DNA of 48,189 bases from Pseudomonas sp. S37 (GCF_016658545.1 NZ_JACVZC010000036.1:1-48189); one strand, 5' to 3'. Shown: positions 31,661 to 40,185, counted from the first letter of the stretch. Numbers and translations are program-made. Notes: generated from the letters alone by a model not told the origin.

Positions 31661-32581
31661 ATGAGCCGACATTTCGATGACCTGCAACTGGGCAGCCTGG
31701 AACTGTTCTGCCTGGCCGCTGACTGCGGCAGCTTCACCGCTGCGGCCACCCAGGCCGGCGTTACTCCGGCGGCGGTCAGTCGCAGTGTCGCGCGCCTGGA
31801 GGAGCGCCTTGGGGTGCGCCTGTTCATCCGCACCACGCGGCAGATGCGCCTGTCGGCTGCCGGGCAAACCTATTACCAGCAGTGCCGGCAAGCGCTGGGG
31901 CAACTGGTTGAGGCCGAACGCCAGGTCACGGGCGGGCAGGCCGAGCCGAGTGGTCTATTGCGCATCAGTGCACCCACACCCTATGCCCATCACCGGCTGT
32001 TGCCGTTGCTGCCGCGCTTTCGCCAGCGCTACCCGCAGGTGCGGGTGGATGTGCATGTCAGCAACCGCAACGTCGACTTCGCCGAAGAACCGTTCGACCT
32101 GGCCATCCGTGGCCGCGCGCCGGCCGACTCACGCCTGGTGGCGCGTCGCCTGGAGGACGCCGAGCTGGTGGTAGTGGCCACGCCAGGGTACCTGGCTCGC
32201 GCTGGCATGCCGCAGGTGCTGCAGGACTTGCAGCAGCACGAGTGCATCCAGTTCGAGATGCCCAGCAGCGGCCGACGCCCGCCGTGGAGTTTTCGCCAGG
32301 ATGGCGGCCAGGTAGAGGTCGAAACCCAAGGCGCGTTTACCTGCCTGGGTGACTTCCTCGCCACGGCCACGCTGGTGCGCCATGGTGGCGGCTTGATGCA
32401 GGCTTACCGCTTTACCGTGCAGGACGCACTGGCCAGCGGCGAACTGGTGGAGGTATTGGCCGAATTCGGCGGCACTTCACGGCCATTCATGCTGATCTAC
32501 CCGCAGGCCCGGCATATGCCGTTGCGGGTACGGGTGTTCATTGATTTCCTGTTTGCCGAGGCCGGGTTACCGCTGGGCTGA
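31661..32581 (+). CDS. LysR-family regulator divergent from the SDR gene
   Basis: This 306-residue LysR protein of the large CrgA/DsdC-like group has the HTH ELFCLAADCGSFTAAATQAG, then VTPAAVSRSVARLEERLGVRLF. The effector domain begins near residue 95 (LLRISAPTPYAHHRLLPLL). It is divergent from the SDR-tautomerase pair across a 123-base gap, the usual layout for a regulator and its target. No clear ribosome site precedes the ATG. The effector is unknown. Confidence 0.91.
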   Translation: MSRHFDDLQLGSLELFCLAADCGSFTAAATQAGVTPAAVSRSVARLEERLGVRLFIRTTRQMRLSAAGQTYYQQCRQALGQLVEAERQVTGGQAEPSGLLRISAPTPYAHHRLLPLLPRFRQRYPQVRVDVHVSNRNVDFAEEPFDLAIRGRAPADSRLVARRLEDAELVVVATPGYLARAGMPQVLQDLQQHECIQFEMPSSGRRPPWSFRQDGGQVEVETQGAFTCLGDFLATATLVRHGGGLMQAYRFTVQDALASGELVEVLAEFGGTSRPFMLIYPQARHMPLRVRVFIDFLFAEAGLPLG

Positions 32582-32675
32582 AGCGCGGCGAAGCAGGCAC
32601 GGGGCAACTATGCTCTTTGCTGCGTCGAGACACATGTACCTCGACGAACCTTAGGGTTTTCCAGGAGAACGCTCC

Positions 32676-32948
32676 ATGAAATCCACGAAATGCATACCCT
32701 TGCTGGTGATTGCCTCTGTCCTCAGTTTTGCCGCACACGCAGACCCCGAGAGCAACTGTGCGGCCAAGATCAAAGAGCTTGAAGACTTCCACAAGGCCAG
32801 TGGTCAGGCGATGCATGGCGGCATGGCCCATGACTTCAAAGTCCATCTGCAAAATGCAAAGGATGCTCAGAGCAAGGGGGATATGGCTCAGTGCCAGGCC
32901 TCGGCGGACCAAGCCAAGACCATCTATAACAAGGCACGTAGCAAGTAG
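32676..32948 (+). CDS. Small periplasmic protein, function unknown
   Basis: This 90-residue protein has a Sec signal peptide: KST-KC, a hydrophobic stretch, then cleavage near AHA|DPES. The mature part is mostly helical and charged, with two cysteines (Cys28 and Cys73) that could form a disulfide. It has repeated helix-forming stretches KIKELEDFHK and ADQAKTIYNKARSK. AGGAGA precedes the ATG. I do not recognise a named family. It stands alone between the LysR gene and a REP-like hairpin and probably has its own promoter at about 32600-32660. Confidence 0.8.
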   Translation: MKSTKCIPLLVIASVLSFAAHADPESNCAAKIKELEDFHKASGQAMHGGMAHDFKVHLQNAKDAQSKGDMAQCQASADQAKTIYNKARSK

Positions 32949-32960
32949 TGGCATGTTTTG

Positions 32961-33001
32961 CACAGGCCTCTTCGCGCCGAACCGCCGCGAAGAGGCCTGT
33001 G
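32961..33001. repeat. Perfect REP-like hairpin (CCGAACCG loop)
   Basis: A 16-bp perfect stem, CACAGGCCTCTTCGCG with its complement, closes on CCGAACCGC. It is the same type as 6052-6084 and lies between the small periplasmic gene and the convergent SH3 gene, so it may act as a shared terminator. Confidence 0.75.
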
Positions 33002-33014
33002 CAGGATGGCCCGG

Positions 33015-33665
33015 TCAGAACCAGCGATCGTTCTTCTTCCGCCCACGGGTCAGCGCCGGCAGGATCAAGCCCGCCAACAACCCTGCGCCGGCAATGCTGC
33101 CGCCATACACCATGTAGCGCATCATCACCTGTTTGTTCTCATCCCCAAGGCGCGCCTGGGTATCGCGCAGCGCCGACTGGCTCTGGTCAAACTGCTCGTT
33201 CAGTGCCTTGTTGCGTGCCTCCAGCTCGTCGATCAGCTTTTTGCGCGAATCCAGCGTTTCCTGCATGCCTTGCACACGGTTCTTCCAGCTGTCGTCGATG
33301 GTCTTCAGCTGACTGGTCAGTTCTGCGACCTGGGTGTCGAGCATCGGCAAGCGTTCGTTCTGCCCGGGTACCGACTGCAGGTCGTTGCTGAGGATCCACA
33401 CCACATCACCGTTCTGGCCGCGCACCTGGCTGTAATTGCCCTGGCTGCCGATCAGGGTCAGCTTTTGTCCGGACTTTAGCGTGCCGACAATGCGGTGGCC
33501 GTCGGTGGGCCCGCTACGCACATAGGTGCTCAGGCTGTCGCTAACCCAGCGCGCATCGCTGGCGGGCTCTTCGGCGTGCACCGGTGCGGCAAGGGCCACC
33601 AGGGCGGCAATCAGGCCGCCGCGCAGGGCAGGGAGGGCGGAGGCAGTTGGGCGGGATTCGGGCAT
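33015..33665 (-). CDS. SH3-domain, coiled-coil, membrane-anchored protein (TIGR04211-like)
   Basis: This 216-residue envelope protein has a signal peptide (cleavage near VHA|EEP, about residue 31) and a bacterial SH3 domain (about 40-100; DSLSTYVRSGPTDGHRIVG). A coiled-coil region follows (about 105-175; QVAELTSQLKTIDDSWKNR and after), then a C-terminal membrane helix (about 185-207) with a basic tail RGRKKNDRW. This matches the conserved gammaproteobacterial SH3-and-anchor protein family, whose role at the envelope is not established. The start at 33665 gives a proper signal peptide; longer in-frame starts do not. Confidence 0.86.
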   Translation of the reverse strand: MPESRPTASALPALRGGLIAALVALAAPVHAEEPASDARWVSDSLSTYVRSGPTDGHRIVGTLKSGQKLTLIGSQGNYSQVRGQNGDVVWILSNDLQSVPGQNERLPMLDTQVAELTSQLKTIDDSWKNRVQGMQETLDSRKKLIDELEARNKALNEQFDQSQSALRDTQARLGDENKQVMMRYMVYGGSIAGAGLLAGLILPALTRGRKKNDRWF

Positions 33666-33990
33666 GTTGGGTCTTCGCTGAAACAGGACAAAAGTAGGCC
33701 CGATGACTGGGCCGATGAACCGGTCGGTGAGTTGACCGTCAGCGAAAGACCGTATTTTTGTCAGCAGGTTCATCGCCGGGTGTCGGAAATGTCTGCAGGA
33801 TGTTGCAGGACCTGCCCGGTGCGCTGCGTTGGCGATGACGCATTTGTCAAAACCTTCGCGGTCCCTTGTAGGAGCGGCTTTAGTCGCGAACACCGGCAAA
33901 GCCGGTGCCCGTCACTGTGTTGCTTGCTTCGCGGCGGTTCGACGCCTCGATAAACCCGCTCCTGCAAGGGATCTGCGCGAGCCTACCTGA
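33666..33990. repeat. Intergenic region with a composite REP (33862-33970)
   Basis: This 325-bp gap contains no gene. From 33862 to 33970 there is a REP pair: a TTAGTCGCGAA unit, a small CACCGGC...GCCGGTG hairpin, and then an expanded unit with GCGGCGGTTCGACGCCTCGA before TAAACCCGC. The expansion is the reverse complement of that at 27642-27743. The rest (33666-33861) is the SH3-gene promoter side, with no recognisable motif. Confidence 0.7.
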
Positions 33991-35040
33991 TCAACCCTCG
34001 GGCTGCGGCATGATCGCCAATGCATCCGGCTCTGGCCCGGTCGGCCAGCGCGCCTTTTCGCTCCAGTTGGCCGTATCGATCACCGCCACCTGGTCGCCAC
34101 CGCTGATCGCCACATAGGCGCGCTTGCCATCCGGCGACACCACTGCACCTATCGGCAACGCTTCGGCCCCCAGCATTGTCTCGCGGTACTCGTCGCCTTC
34201 CCGGGCCAGGCTGATGCGCTTGATTTCGCGCTTGGCCGCCACGTCGATCACCGCCAGCTCCGCCGATTTGGCGCAGGTGACCAAGGCGTATTTCCCGTCC
34301 GGGGTCATGGCGATGCGGATCGGGAACAGCCCGGTGCGGATGCGGTCGGTCACCTCGAGGCGTTGGGCATCCACGATCACCACTTCATTGCCTTCGCGGT
34401 TGCTCACCCACACCTGGCTGCCGGTCGGGGTCACCGCGATGCCCTCGCTGCCGTTACCGGTGGGGATATCACTGAGCTTTTTCTTGTGCAGCAGGTCGAC
34501 CACCGAAAGGCTGCCGGAGTCCACGTGGGTGACATAGGCACGGTCGGCACCCGGTGACAGCGCCACCATGTGTGGCTTGCCACCGCCCACTTCGATACGG
34601 TCCAGCACTTTACCTTGGGCCAGGTCGACGATCAGCAGGCGCTCGCTGTCTTCGCTGGTGACCACCACGCGCTGGCTGTCGGGCAGGAAACGTATGCCAT
34701 GCGGGTGCGAGTCCTTGCCCAGGTCGATGGTGCGCACCACCGTGCGGGCCGGCCAATCGATCACACTGAGGGTATTGTTGGCGGTACCATGGGCACCGTA
34801 GTTGCCGACAACCGCCAATTGGCCATTGCCAGCCACCACCAGTTCATGGGGGCCGGTGCCGACCTGCAGGCGCAGCAGTTCCTTGCCATTGCTGACGTCC
34901 AGCGCCGAAACGCTGGCGTCGGCCTTGTTGCCCACCAACAGCACATCGCCAGCCTGCGCCAGTGGTGCGCAGGCCAGCAAGGCACCGGCCAGGGCCAGGT
35001 GACGGAATCGGGAAAGCATCGGGTCGTAGGTAAAAGGCAT
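33991..35040 (-). CDS. YVTN-type beta-propeller periplasmic protein
   Basis: This 349-residue protein has a signal peptide (cleavage near AQA|GDV) followed by seven or so YVTN/YncE-like blades. Each has a strand such as VLLVGNKADASVSALDVSNG, and repeated PDG/PDS turns with DxxxG spacing recur every ~42 residues (VVVTSEDSERLLIVDLAQG, VWVSNREGNEVVIVDAQ, AYVAISGGDQVAVIDT). There is no heme-binding CXXCH, so it is not a cytochrome. AGGAGA precedes the start at 35040. Such propellers bind partners or metals; related proteins sit near quinoprotein dehydrogenases, but none is adjacent here. Confidence 0.87.
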   Translation of the reverse strand: MPFTYDPMLSRFRHLALAGALLACAPLAQAGDVLLVGNKADASVSALDVSNGKELLRLQVGTGPHELVVAGNGQLAVVGNYGAHGTANNTLSVIDWPARTVVRTIDLGKDSHPHGIRFLPDSQRVVVTSEDSERLLIVDLAQGKVLDRIEVGGGKPHMVALSPGADRAYVTHVDSGSLSVVDLLHKKKLSDIPTGNGSEGIAVTPTGSQVWVSNREGNEVVIVDAQRLEVTDRIRTGLFPIRIAMTPDGKYALVTCAKSAELAVIDVAAKREIKRISLAREGDEYRETMLGAEALPIGAVVSPDGKRAYVAISGGDQVAVIDTANWSEKARWPTGPEPDALAIMPQPEG

Positions 35041-35174
35041 GTCCAGTCTCCTGTGGATTGCAGTCCATGTTGCATGCTCAACACCTGTGACCGGGGCGGG
35101 TGGCCAGGAATTCAGTTTTTTGAAGGCAGCGCCAAGCTTGCTATCCTCGCCGCAACAGCAGCCGCGAGCCCCCC

Positions 35175-35723
35175 ATGCCAAGACCCCGCAAGCAGAACAC
35201 CGATACCCCCGACAGCAAGGCCTTGATCATCGAGGCCGCATTGCGGGTCATTCGCCAGGAGGGCGCCGGGTGTGCCACCTATCGGCGCATTGCCGCCGAG
35301 GCCGGGGTGTCGCCGGGGACCATGACTTACCACTTTGCCAACATCAACGAAATCGTCGCGGCTGCCTTCGTGAGGATGGCTGACGGTATCGCCGACCAGT
35401 ATTTTCGCCAGCTCAGCGAAGCCCGCGACCGGGCGCATGCCCAGGAACTGGTCGCCGACCTGATCTGCGGCGACCTATGGAAGGCCTCGGGGCAGATGTT
35501 GCTGATTTTCGAGCTGTACACCTTCGTGTCCCGCCACCCGCAATACACCTACGTGATGGATGACTGGATGGCGCGCTCACGCCAGGCCCTGCAGATGCAC
35601 TTCGATGCGCAGACAGCACGGGCGCTGGACGCGCTGATCGAGGGCTTCACCATTCACAATGCCTTGAGCAAGACCGTGGTCAGCCGTGATGACATCCTGG
35701 GCTTAATCAAGGCCATCACCTGA
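35175..35723 (+). CDS. TetR-family regulator, RcdA-like
   Basis: This 182-residue TetR regulator has the N-terminal HTH ALRVIRQEGAGCATYRRIA followed by AGVSPGTMTYHFANINEIV. The C-terminal region VMDDWMARSRQALQMHF, then TARALDALIEGFTIH, resembles E. coli RcdA (YbjK). The gene converges with the MFS gene at 35731 across only 7 bases. In E. coli, rcdA is adjacent to the MFS gene ybjJ, and the same pairing occurs here. Its probable operator is the double palindrome at 36941-36975 in the MFS promoter. No copy was seen at its own promoter. Confidence 0.9.
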   Translation: MPRPRKQNTDTPDSKALIIEAALRVIRQEGAGCATYRRIAAEAGVSPGTMTYHFANINEIVAAAFVRMADGIADQYFRQLSEARDRAHAQELVADLICGDLWKASGQMLLIFELYTFVSRHPQYTYVMDDWMARSRQALQMHFDAQTARALDALIEGFTIHNALSKTVVSRDDILGLIKAIT

Positions 35724-35730
35724 AACCGGC

Positions 35731-36918
35731 TCAGGCCGGCTGCAGGCGCTTGTTTTCCTGCAGCGCCGAGGCCAGCACAAACGCGATCGCCACCAGCACC
35801 AGCACCGGCAGCATGGCCAGGCGCAGGCCGTAGTGCTCCCCGAGGAAGCCCAGCAGCGGTGGCCCGACCAGGAATGCCAGGTAGCCCGCGGTGGCCGCCA
35901 GCCGCACGCGCTGGTTACTGTGTTCGCCACTTTCGCCCGCCGCCGAGATGGCCAGCGGGAAGCCCAGCGAGGCGCCGACGCCCCATAGCATCACGGCCGC
36001 TGCTGCCACCCATTGCACATCGCAGAACACCACCAGGGCCAGGCTCAATGCCCCGAGCAGGGCGCTGGCGCGCAGGGTAAGGGCACGGCCGAAGCGGTTG
36101 ACCACCGGAGCCCCGGCGAAGCGGCCGAGGGTCATGCCGACGGTGAACACCAGGTAGATCAGGGTGCCGGTGGTTTGCGCAAAACCGTGGCCGTCGATCA
36201 TCAGTAGCGGTAGCCAGTCGTTGGCGGCACCTTCGGCCAACGCCATGGCCAGCACCACGAAGCCGATCAGCAGCAGGCGACGGTCTTTCAGCAGTGCCCA
36301 CCAGGAGAAACCAGCCTTGCTGTCGGCCTGCTGCGCGCCGGCCTGTTCGCTGGCCCGCGGCGCGTGACCGATCAGGGCCAGGGTAAGCAATGCCGAAAGC
36401 ACGGCGATGGCCAGCAGGTGCAGGTCCAGTGGTACGTCCATGGCGGTCATGCCCATGCCAGCCAGCGCGCCAACCAGGGTGCCAAGGCTGAAGAAGCCAT
36501 GCAGGGTAGTCATGATCGGTGCATCGATTGCCCGCTCTACGGCGGCCCCTTCGATGTTTGCGGCAATGTCCGCCCAGCCCATGCCAAGGCCGAACAGCAA
36601 CAGGCCGGCGAACGCGCACCAGGCGCTGTCGAGGTCGCTGCTGGCCGCCAGCACACACAGCCCGGCCGACAACCCGAGCAAGCCCAGGCAGATCACCCGG
36701 TTGGCCCCAAAGCGGCCAATTATCCGACCCGCACTGAGGATGCCAAGCATGGCCCCGGCAGAAAAACCGAACAGGATCATGCCCATCTGCTCGGTAGAGG
36801 CCTGCAGGCCATCGCGCAGGGCTGGCGTGCGGGTGACCCAGGTGGCCAGCGTCAGGCCTGGGAGCAGGAACAGCAGGTAGAGGGCGTAACGCGACCAGCG
36901 GGTAACGGGGGAAGGCAT
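35731..36918 (-). CDS. MFS transporter, YbjJ-like
   Basis: This 395-residue major-facilitator protein has about 12 membrane segments. The loop 2-3 signature GRIIGRFGANRVI and the N-terminal WVTRTPALRDGLQAS match the YbjJ group. The second half begins after a charged central loop near residue 205. The transported compound is unknown; YbjJ-like proteins are usually thought to export small molecules. Its promoter carries two CGTACG-based palindromes, and an RcdA-like TetR gene converges on it. Confidence 0.9.
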   Translation of the reverse strand: MPSPVTRWSRYALYLLFLLPGLTLATWVTRTPALRDGLQASTEQMGMILFGFSAGAMLGILSAGRIIGRFGANRVICLGLLGLSAGLCVLAASSDLDSAWCAFAGLLLFGLGMGWADIAANIEGAAVERAIDAPIMTTLHGFFSLGTLVGALAGMGMTAMDVPLDLHLLAIAVLSALLTLALIGHAPRASEQAGAQQADSKAGFSWWALLKDRRLLLIGFVVLAMALAEGAANDWLPLLMIDGHGFAQTTGTLIYLVFTVGMTLGRFAGAPVVNRFGRALTLRASALLGALSLALVVFCDVQWVAAAAVMLWGVGASLGFPLAISAAGESGEHSNQRVRLAATAGYLAFLVGPPLLGFLGEHYGLRLAMLPVLVLVAIAFVLASALQENKRLQPA

Positions 36919-36940
36919 GAAGGGCTCACAGCAGGTTTAT

Positions 36941-36975
36941 CGTACGGGCGTACGGCAAAATCGTACGGCCGTACG
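36941..36975. promoter_or_regulatory. Double palindrome, candidate TetR operator
   Basis: CGTACGGGCGTACG (36941-36954) and CGTACGGCCGTACG (36962-36975) lie 21 bases apart centre to centre, two helical turns. The second is a perfect palindrome and the first deviates by one central base. They lie 23 bases upstream of the MFS start codon and 61 bases upstream of the divergent VOC gene. Confidence 0.65.
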
Positions 36976-37035
36976 GGCCTGGGGTCAATGCCGGGACTAG
37001 ACTGAAAGGCCCACACTCTTTCATGGAGCTAGACC

Positions 37036-37515
37036 ATGACTGCCAAGAACAGCATCTGCCTCTGGTACGACCACGATGCCGAGGAGGCGGCGAACTTCTA
37101 CGCCAGCCTATTCCCTGACAGCAAAGTGATTGCCGTGCACCAGGCACCAGGTGATTACCCCTCTGGCAAGCAAGGTGACGTGATTACCGTGGAGTTCATG
37201 GTGATGGGTATTCCCTGCGTTGGGCTCAATGGCGGCAAGGCTTTCAGCCACTGCGAAGCGTTTTCGTTCCAGGTGAGTACAGAAGACCAGGCTGAAACCG
37301 ACCGGCTGTGGAATGCAATTGTCGATAACGGCGGCGAGGCCAGTGTGTGCGGCTGGTGCAAGGACAGATGGGGGATATCCTGGCAGATCACCCCGCGCAT
37401 CCTGATTGAAGCCATCGGCCACCCGGACCGTGCGGCGGCCAAGCGGGCATTCGAGGCCATGATGCAGATGGGCAAGATCGATGTGGCCAGGATCGAGGCG
37501 GCGTTGAGGGGCTGA
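37036..37515 (+). CDS. VOC-fold protein (PhnB/3-dmu-9_3-mt domain)
   Basis: This 159-residue protein of the vicinal-oxygen-chelate fold carries the PhnB-like domain often labelled 3-demethylubiquinone-9 3-methyltransferase. The typical start NSICLWYDHDAEEAANFYASLF is present, with TVEFMVMGIPCVGLNGG and GWCKDRWGISWQITPR. There is no methyltransferase motif, so that name is misleading. It is probably a small binding or metal-dependent enzyme of unknown substrate. The ATG has AGGAGCTAG-like bases upstream. It is divergent from the MFS gene and shares its promoter region with the double palindrome. Confidence 0.88.
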   Translation: MTAKNSICLWYDHDAEEAANFYASLFPDSKVIAVHQAPGDYPSGKQGDVITVEFMVMGIPCVGLNGGKAFSHCEAFSFQVSTEDQAETDRLWNAIVDNGGEASVCGWCKDRWGISWQITPRILIEAIGHPDRAAAKRAFEAMMQMGKIDVARIEAALRG

Positions 37516-37535
37516 TAGCCACAGAGACCGCGTAC

Positions 37536-38540
37536 CTATGTCGGCGAATCTGCTTGTGTATCTGCCTCGCTGTCTTCATGCAGCGACCAGTCGAACTGCT
37601 CGGCCAGCCAGTCGCGCACCTTGCAGCAACTGGCATCGCGGGCCTTGGCTTCGCTCATGCTCAGGTAATGCAGGGTTTCACGGTGCACCAGGGTTTCTTC
37701 CACCGGGCGTACCAGCAGGCCTTGTTCGACCAGCGGCGCGACCAGGTAATGCCAGCCCAGCGCCACGCCCTGGTGGTTCTGCGTCAGTTGCAGCAACAGG
37801 CTGAAGTCGTTGGCGTTGAACAGCAGCGGCGCATCGATATTGCGGCGGTCGAGGTCGATGTCCTGGTAGGCGAACCAGACTTTCCAGTCGACATGCTCGG
37901 CCACCTGCGAGCGGCCAAACGGGCTGAGGTTGAGCAGGGCGGTATCGCGCAGGCCTTCCAGGGTGCGCACTTCAGGGTGCTGTTGCAGGTACTGCGGGGT
38001 GCACACCGGGTAGATCACGTCGCACACCAGCGGCTGGCTGAAATAGCCCTGGCCGCTCTTGGCCATCTTGCAGATGAGCAGGTCCGGGTTGATGCCGTTT
38101 TCCAGGGTCAGGAAGTTCTGCGTGACCACCACGTTCAGGTCGATTTCAGGGTGGCTGGCAAAGAACGCCGGCAGTTTCGGCCCCAGCCAGAAGTTGGCGA
38201 AGGCCGGTGAACAGCACAGGGTTACCCGTTGCTTGGGGCTGTCGGTATGGCGAATGCGTTCTGCAGCCTGGGCAATGTTGGTGAACGACAACTGCACTGC
38301 GTCATAGAAGATCGACCCCGCCGGGGTCAGCTCCACGGTGCGCCCGGCGCGGTTGAACAGCTCGGCGCCCAGGTGCTCTTCCAGGTCACGGATCTGCCGG
38401 CTGATGGCGGCTTGGGTGACACACAGTGCTTCGGCTGCACGGGTGAAGTTCTGGTAGCGGGCGGCGGCGACGAAGGCCTTGACCGCGCGCAGGGAGGGCA
38501 TCTTGATCAGGGTCTGATCGGGCTGAGTGTGCTTGACCAT
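37536..38540 (-). CDS. LysR-family regulator (GcvA-like) divergent from dddP
   Basis: This LysR protein of up to 334 residues has the GcvA-type HTH: MPSLRAVKAFVAAARYQNFT then AAEALCVTQAAISRQIRDLE, followed by HLGAELFNRAGRTVELTPAG. The effector domain starts near residue 105. Neither the ATG at 38540 nor the next one at 38501 (giving MPSLRAV...) has a strong ribosome site; the shorter form fits the family N-terminus. It is divergent from the DddP-like gene across 202 bases and probably controls it. The acidic C-terminal tail (EDSEADTQADS) is unusual. Confidence 0.9.
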   Translation of the reverse strand: MVKHTQPDQTLIKMPSLRAVKAFVAAARYQNFTRAAEALCVTQAAISRQIRDLEEHLGAELFNRAGRTVELTPAGSIFYDAVQLSFTNIAQAAERIRHTDSPKQRVTLCCSPAFANFWLGPKLPAFFASHPEIDLNVVVTQNFLTLENGINPDLLICKMAKSGQGYFSQPLVCDVIYPVCTPQYLQQHPEVRTLEGLRDTALLNLSPFGRSQVAEHVDWKVWFAYQDIDLDRRNIDAPLLFNANDFSLLLQLTQNHQGVALGWHYLVAPLVEQGLLVRPVEETLVHRETLHYLSMSEAKARDASCCKVRDWLAEQFDWSLHEDSEADTQADSPT

Positions 38541-38742
38541 ACGGTTTTGTAATCAATAGGCCCTAGAAAAAGTCGATGTAACGCGTTGTGGCCCCCGCCC
38601 TAGACTCAAGTGCAAGCAGGAGGCTGCGCTGCTCACTGAAAAGACTAATCGAATGAGCAGACGCATCAAAGCGCGATGACGTGCATTGCAGCCCGACGCA
38701 CCGCTGTTTTCCAGATAACAAGAACCAGGAAATCCGCAAGCC

Positions 38743-40089
38743 ATGATGACATCGCCGTTCTCGATCCCCGCCAGCGCCCGCCGTATCGACCCGTCCCGCC
38801 AGCGCGCCGCCGCACTCAAGGCCGATGGTTCGGTCGATGACAACGACCGCACCGAAATCGGCCCTACGCCGCTGGCCTTTGCCGAGTGGGCCGCGCTTGG
38901 CCTGCAGGCGCCGCACCTGCCTACCCTGCGCGAATACCGCCTTCAACGCATCCGCGAGCAACTGGTGGCGCGCGACCTGGGTGGCATCCTGCTGTTCGAC
39001 CCGCTGAACATCCGTTACGCCACGGACACCACCAACATGCAGCTGTGGACCACTCACAACCCGGCGCGTGCCTGTTTCGTCGCCGCCAGTGGCCATATGG
39101 TGTTGTGGGACTTCCATGGCTGCGACCACCTTTCTGCGCACTTGCCGCTGGTCAGCGAGCTGCGCAGTGGTGCTTCGTTCTTCTACTTCGAAACCGGTGA
39201 CCGTACCGACGAACATGCCCGGCGCTTCTGCGCCCAGGTCGACGAACTGCTACGCACCCATGCCGGCAACAACCGCCGCCTGGCCGTGGACCGGATTGAA
39301 GTTGCCGGCCTGCGTGCCCTCGATGCGCTTGGCGTGCAGGTACACAACGGCCAGGAGGTCACCGAGTTTGCGCGGTTGATCAAAGGCCCCGACGAAATCC
39401 TCGCCATGCGCTGTGCAGTGGCCGCTTGCGAAGCTTCCGTTGCCGAGATGCGCCAGGCCATGCGTGCCGGCGCTACCGAAAACGATGTCTGGGCCGCGCT
39501 GCACAGCGGCAATATTCGCCGGGGTGGCGAGTGGATCGAAACCCGCATACTCAGTTCCGGCCCGCGTACCAACCCCTGGTTCCAGGAGTCCGGCCCGCGG
39601 GTACTCAGCGATGGCGACCTGCTGTCATTCGACACCGACCTGATCGGCGTGTATGGCTTTTGTGTGGACATGTCGCGCAGCTGGATCTGCGGCGACCTGG
39701 CGCCCAGTGCCGAGCAGAAGCGCCTGTACCGCATTGCCCATGAGCATATCCACGTCAACGCCGGCATGGTCAAACCCGGTGTGCGCTTTACCGAACTCAC
39801 CCGCAACGGCCACCGTCTGCCCGAGCGCTGCCGCGAGCAGCGCTACGGGGTGATGTTCCACGGTGTGGGGTTGTGCGACGAATACCCGAGCATTCGCTAC
39901 CCCGAAGACCTGGAATCCTATGGCTACGAAGGCGAACTGCAGCCAGGCATGGCACTGTGCGTGGAGGCCTATGTCGGCGAAGTGGGCGGGCGCGACGGGA
40001 TCAAGCTGGAGAACCAGTTGCTGGTGACCGAGGATGGCTATGAGCTGTTGACCCATTACCCGTTCGAGGAAAGCTTCTTGCGCGATTGA
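38743..40089 (+). CDS. dddP: DddP-like DMSP lyase homologue (M24-fold)
   Basis: This 448-residue M24-fold metalloenzyme closely resembles the marine DMSP lyase DddP, which splits dimethylsulfoniopropionate into dimethyl sulfide and acrylate. Shared blocks include IDPSR, NDRTEIGPTPLAFAEWAA, LFDPLNIRYATDTTNMQLW, THNPARACFV, GGEWIETR, SGPRTNPWFQESGPR and GVGLCDEYP. The six metal ligands of the Ruegeria enzyme (as I recall D295, D297, D307, H371, E406, E421) correspond to D297, D299, D309, H373, E408 and E423, and the proposed base D377 to D379, all with offset +2. It has no signal peptide. The natural substrate in a soil Pseudomonas is uncertain. A GcvA-like LysR gene is divergent. A second ATG at 38746 is possible. 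Confidence 0.75.
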   Translation: MMTSPFSIPASARRIDPSRQRAAALKADGSVDDNDRTEIGPTPLAFAEWAALGLQAPHLPTLREYRLQRIREQLVARDLGGILLFDPLNIRYATDTTNMQLWTTHNPARACFVAASGHMVLWDFHGCDHLSAHLPLVSELRSGASFFYFETGDRTDEHARRFCAQVDELLRTHAGNNRRLAVDRIEVAGLRALDALGVQVHNGQEVTEFARLIKGPDEILAMRCAVAACEASVAEMRQAMRAGATENDVWAALHSGNIRRGGEWIETRILSSGPRTNPWFQESGPRVLSDGDLLSFDTDLIGVYGFCVDMSRSWICGDLAPSAEQKRLYRIAHEHIHVNAGMVKPGVRFTELTRNGHRLPERCREQRYGVMFHGVGLCDEYPSIRYPEDLESYGYEGELQPGMALCVEAYVGEVGGRDGIKLENQLLVTEDGYELLTHYPFEESFLRD

Positions 40090-40109
40090 TTTGAACAGCG
40101 CAACACATT

Positions 40110-40185
40110 CCTGTGGGAGCGGGTTTACCCGCGAATGCGGCGGTGAAGCCACCATCGTATTCGCGGGTGAACCCGCTCCCACAGC
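40110..40185. repeat. REP inverted pair
   Basis: CTGTGGGAGCGGGTTTACCC at 40110 and its opposed copy ending at 40185 form a REP pair of the first family between the convergent DddP-like and outer-membrane efflux genes. The spacer contains GCGGCGGTGAAGCC. It may serve both transcripts as a 3' structure. Confidence 0.85.

Noticed and set aside
37036..37515. 3-demethylubiquinone methyltransferase
   Set aside because: The label comes from an old domain name; the protein is a 159-residue VOC fold with no SAM-binding motif.
1799..40185. CRISPR array from the many repeated palindromes
   Set aside because: The repeats are scattered REP units in intergenic gaps, not regularly spaced with unique spacers, and no cas genes are present.
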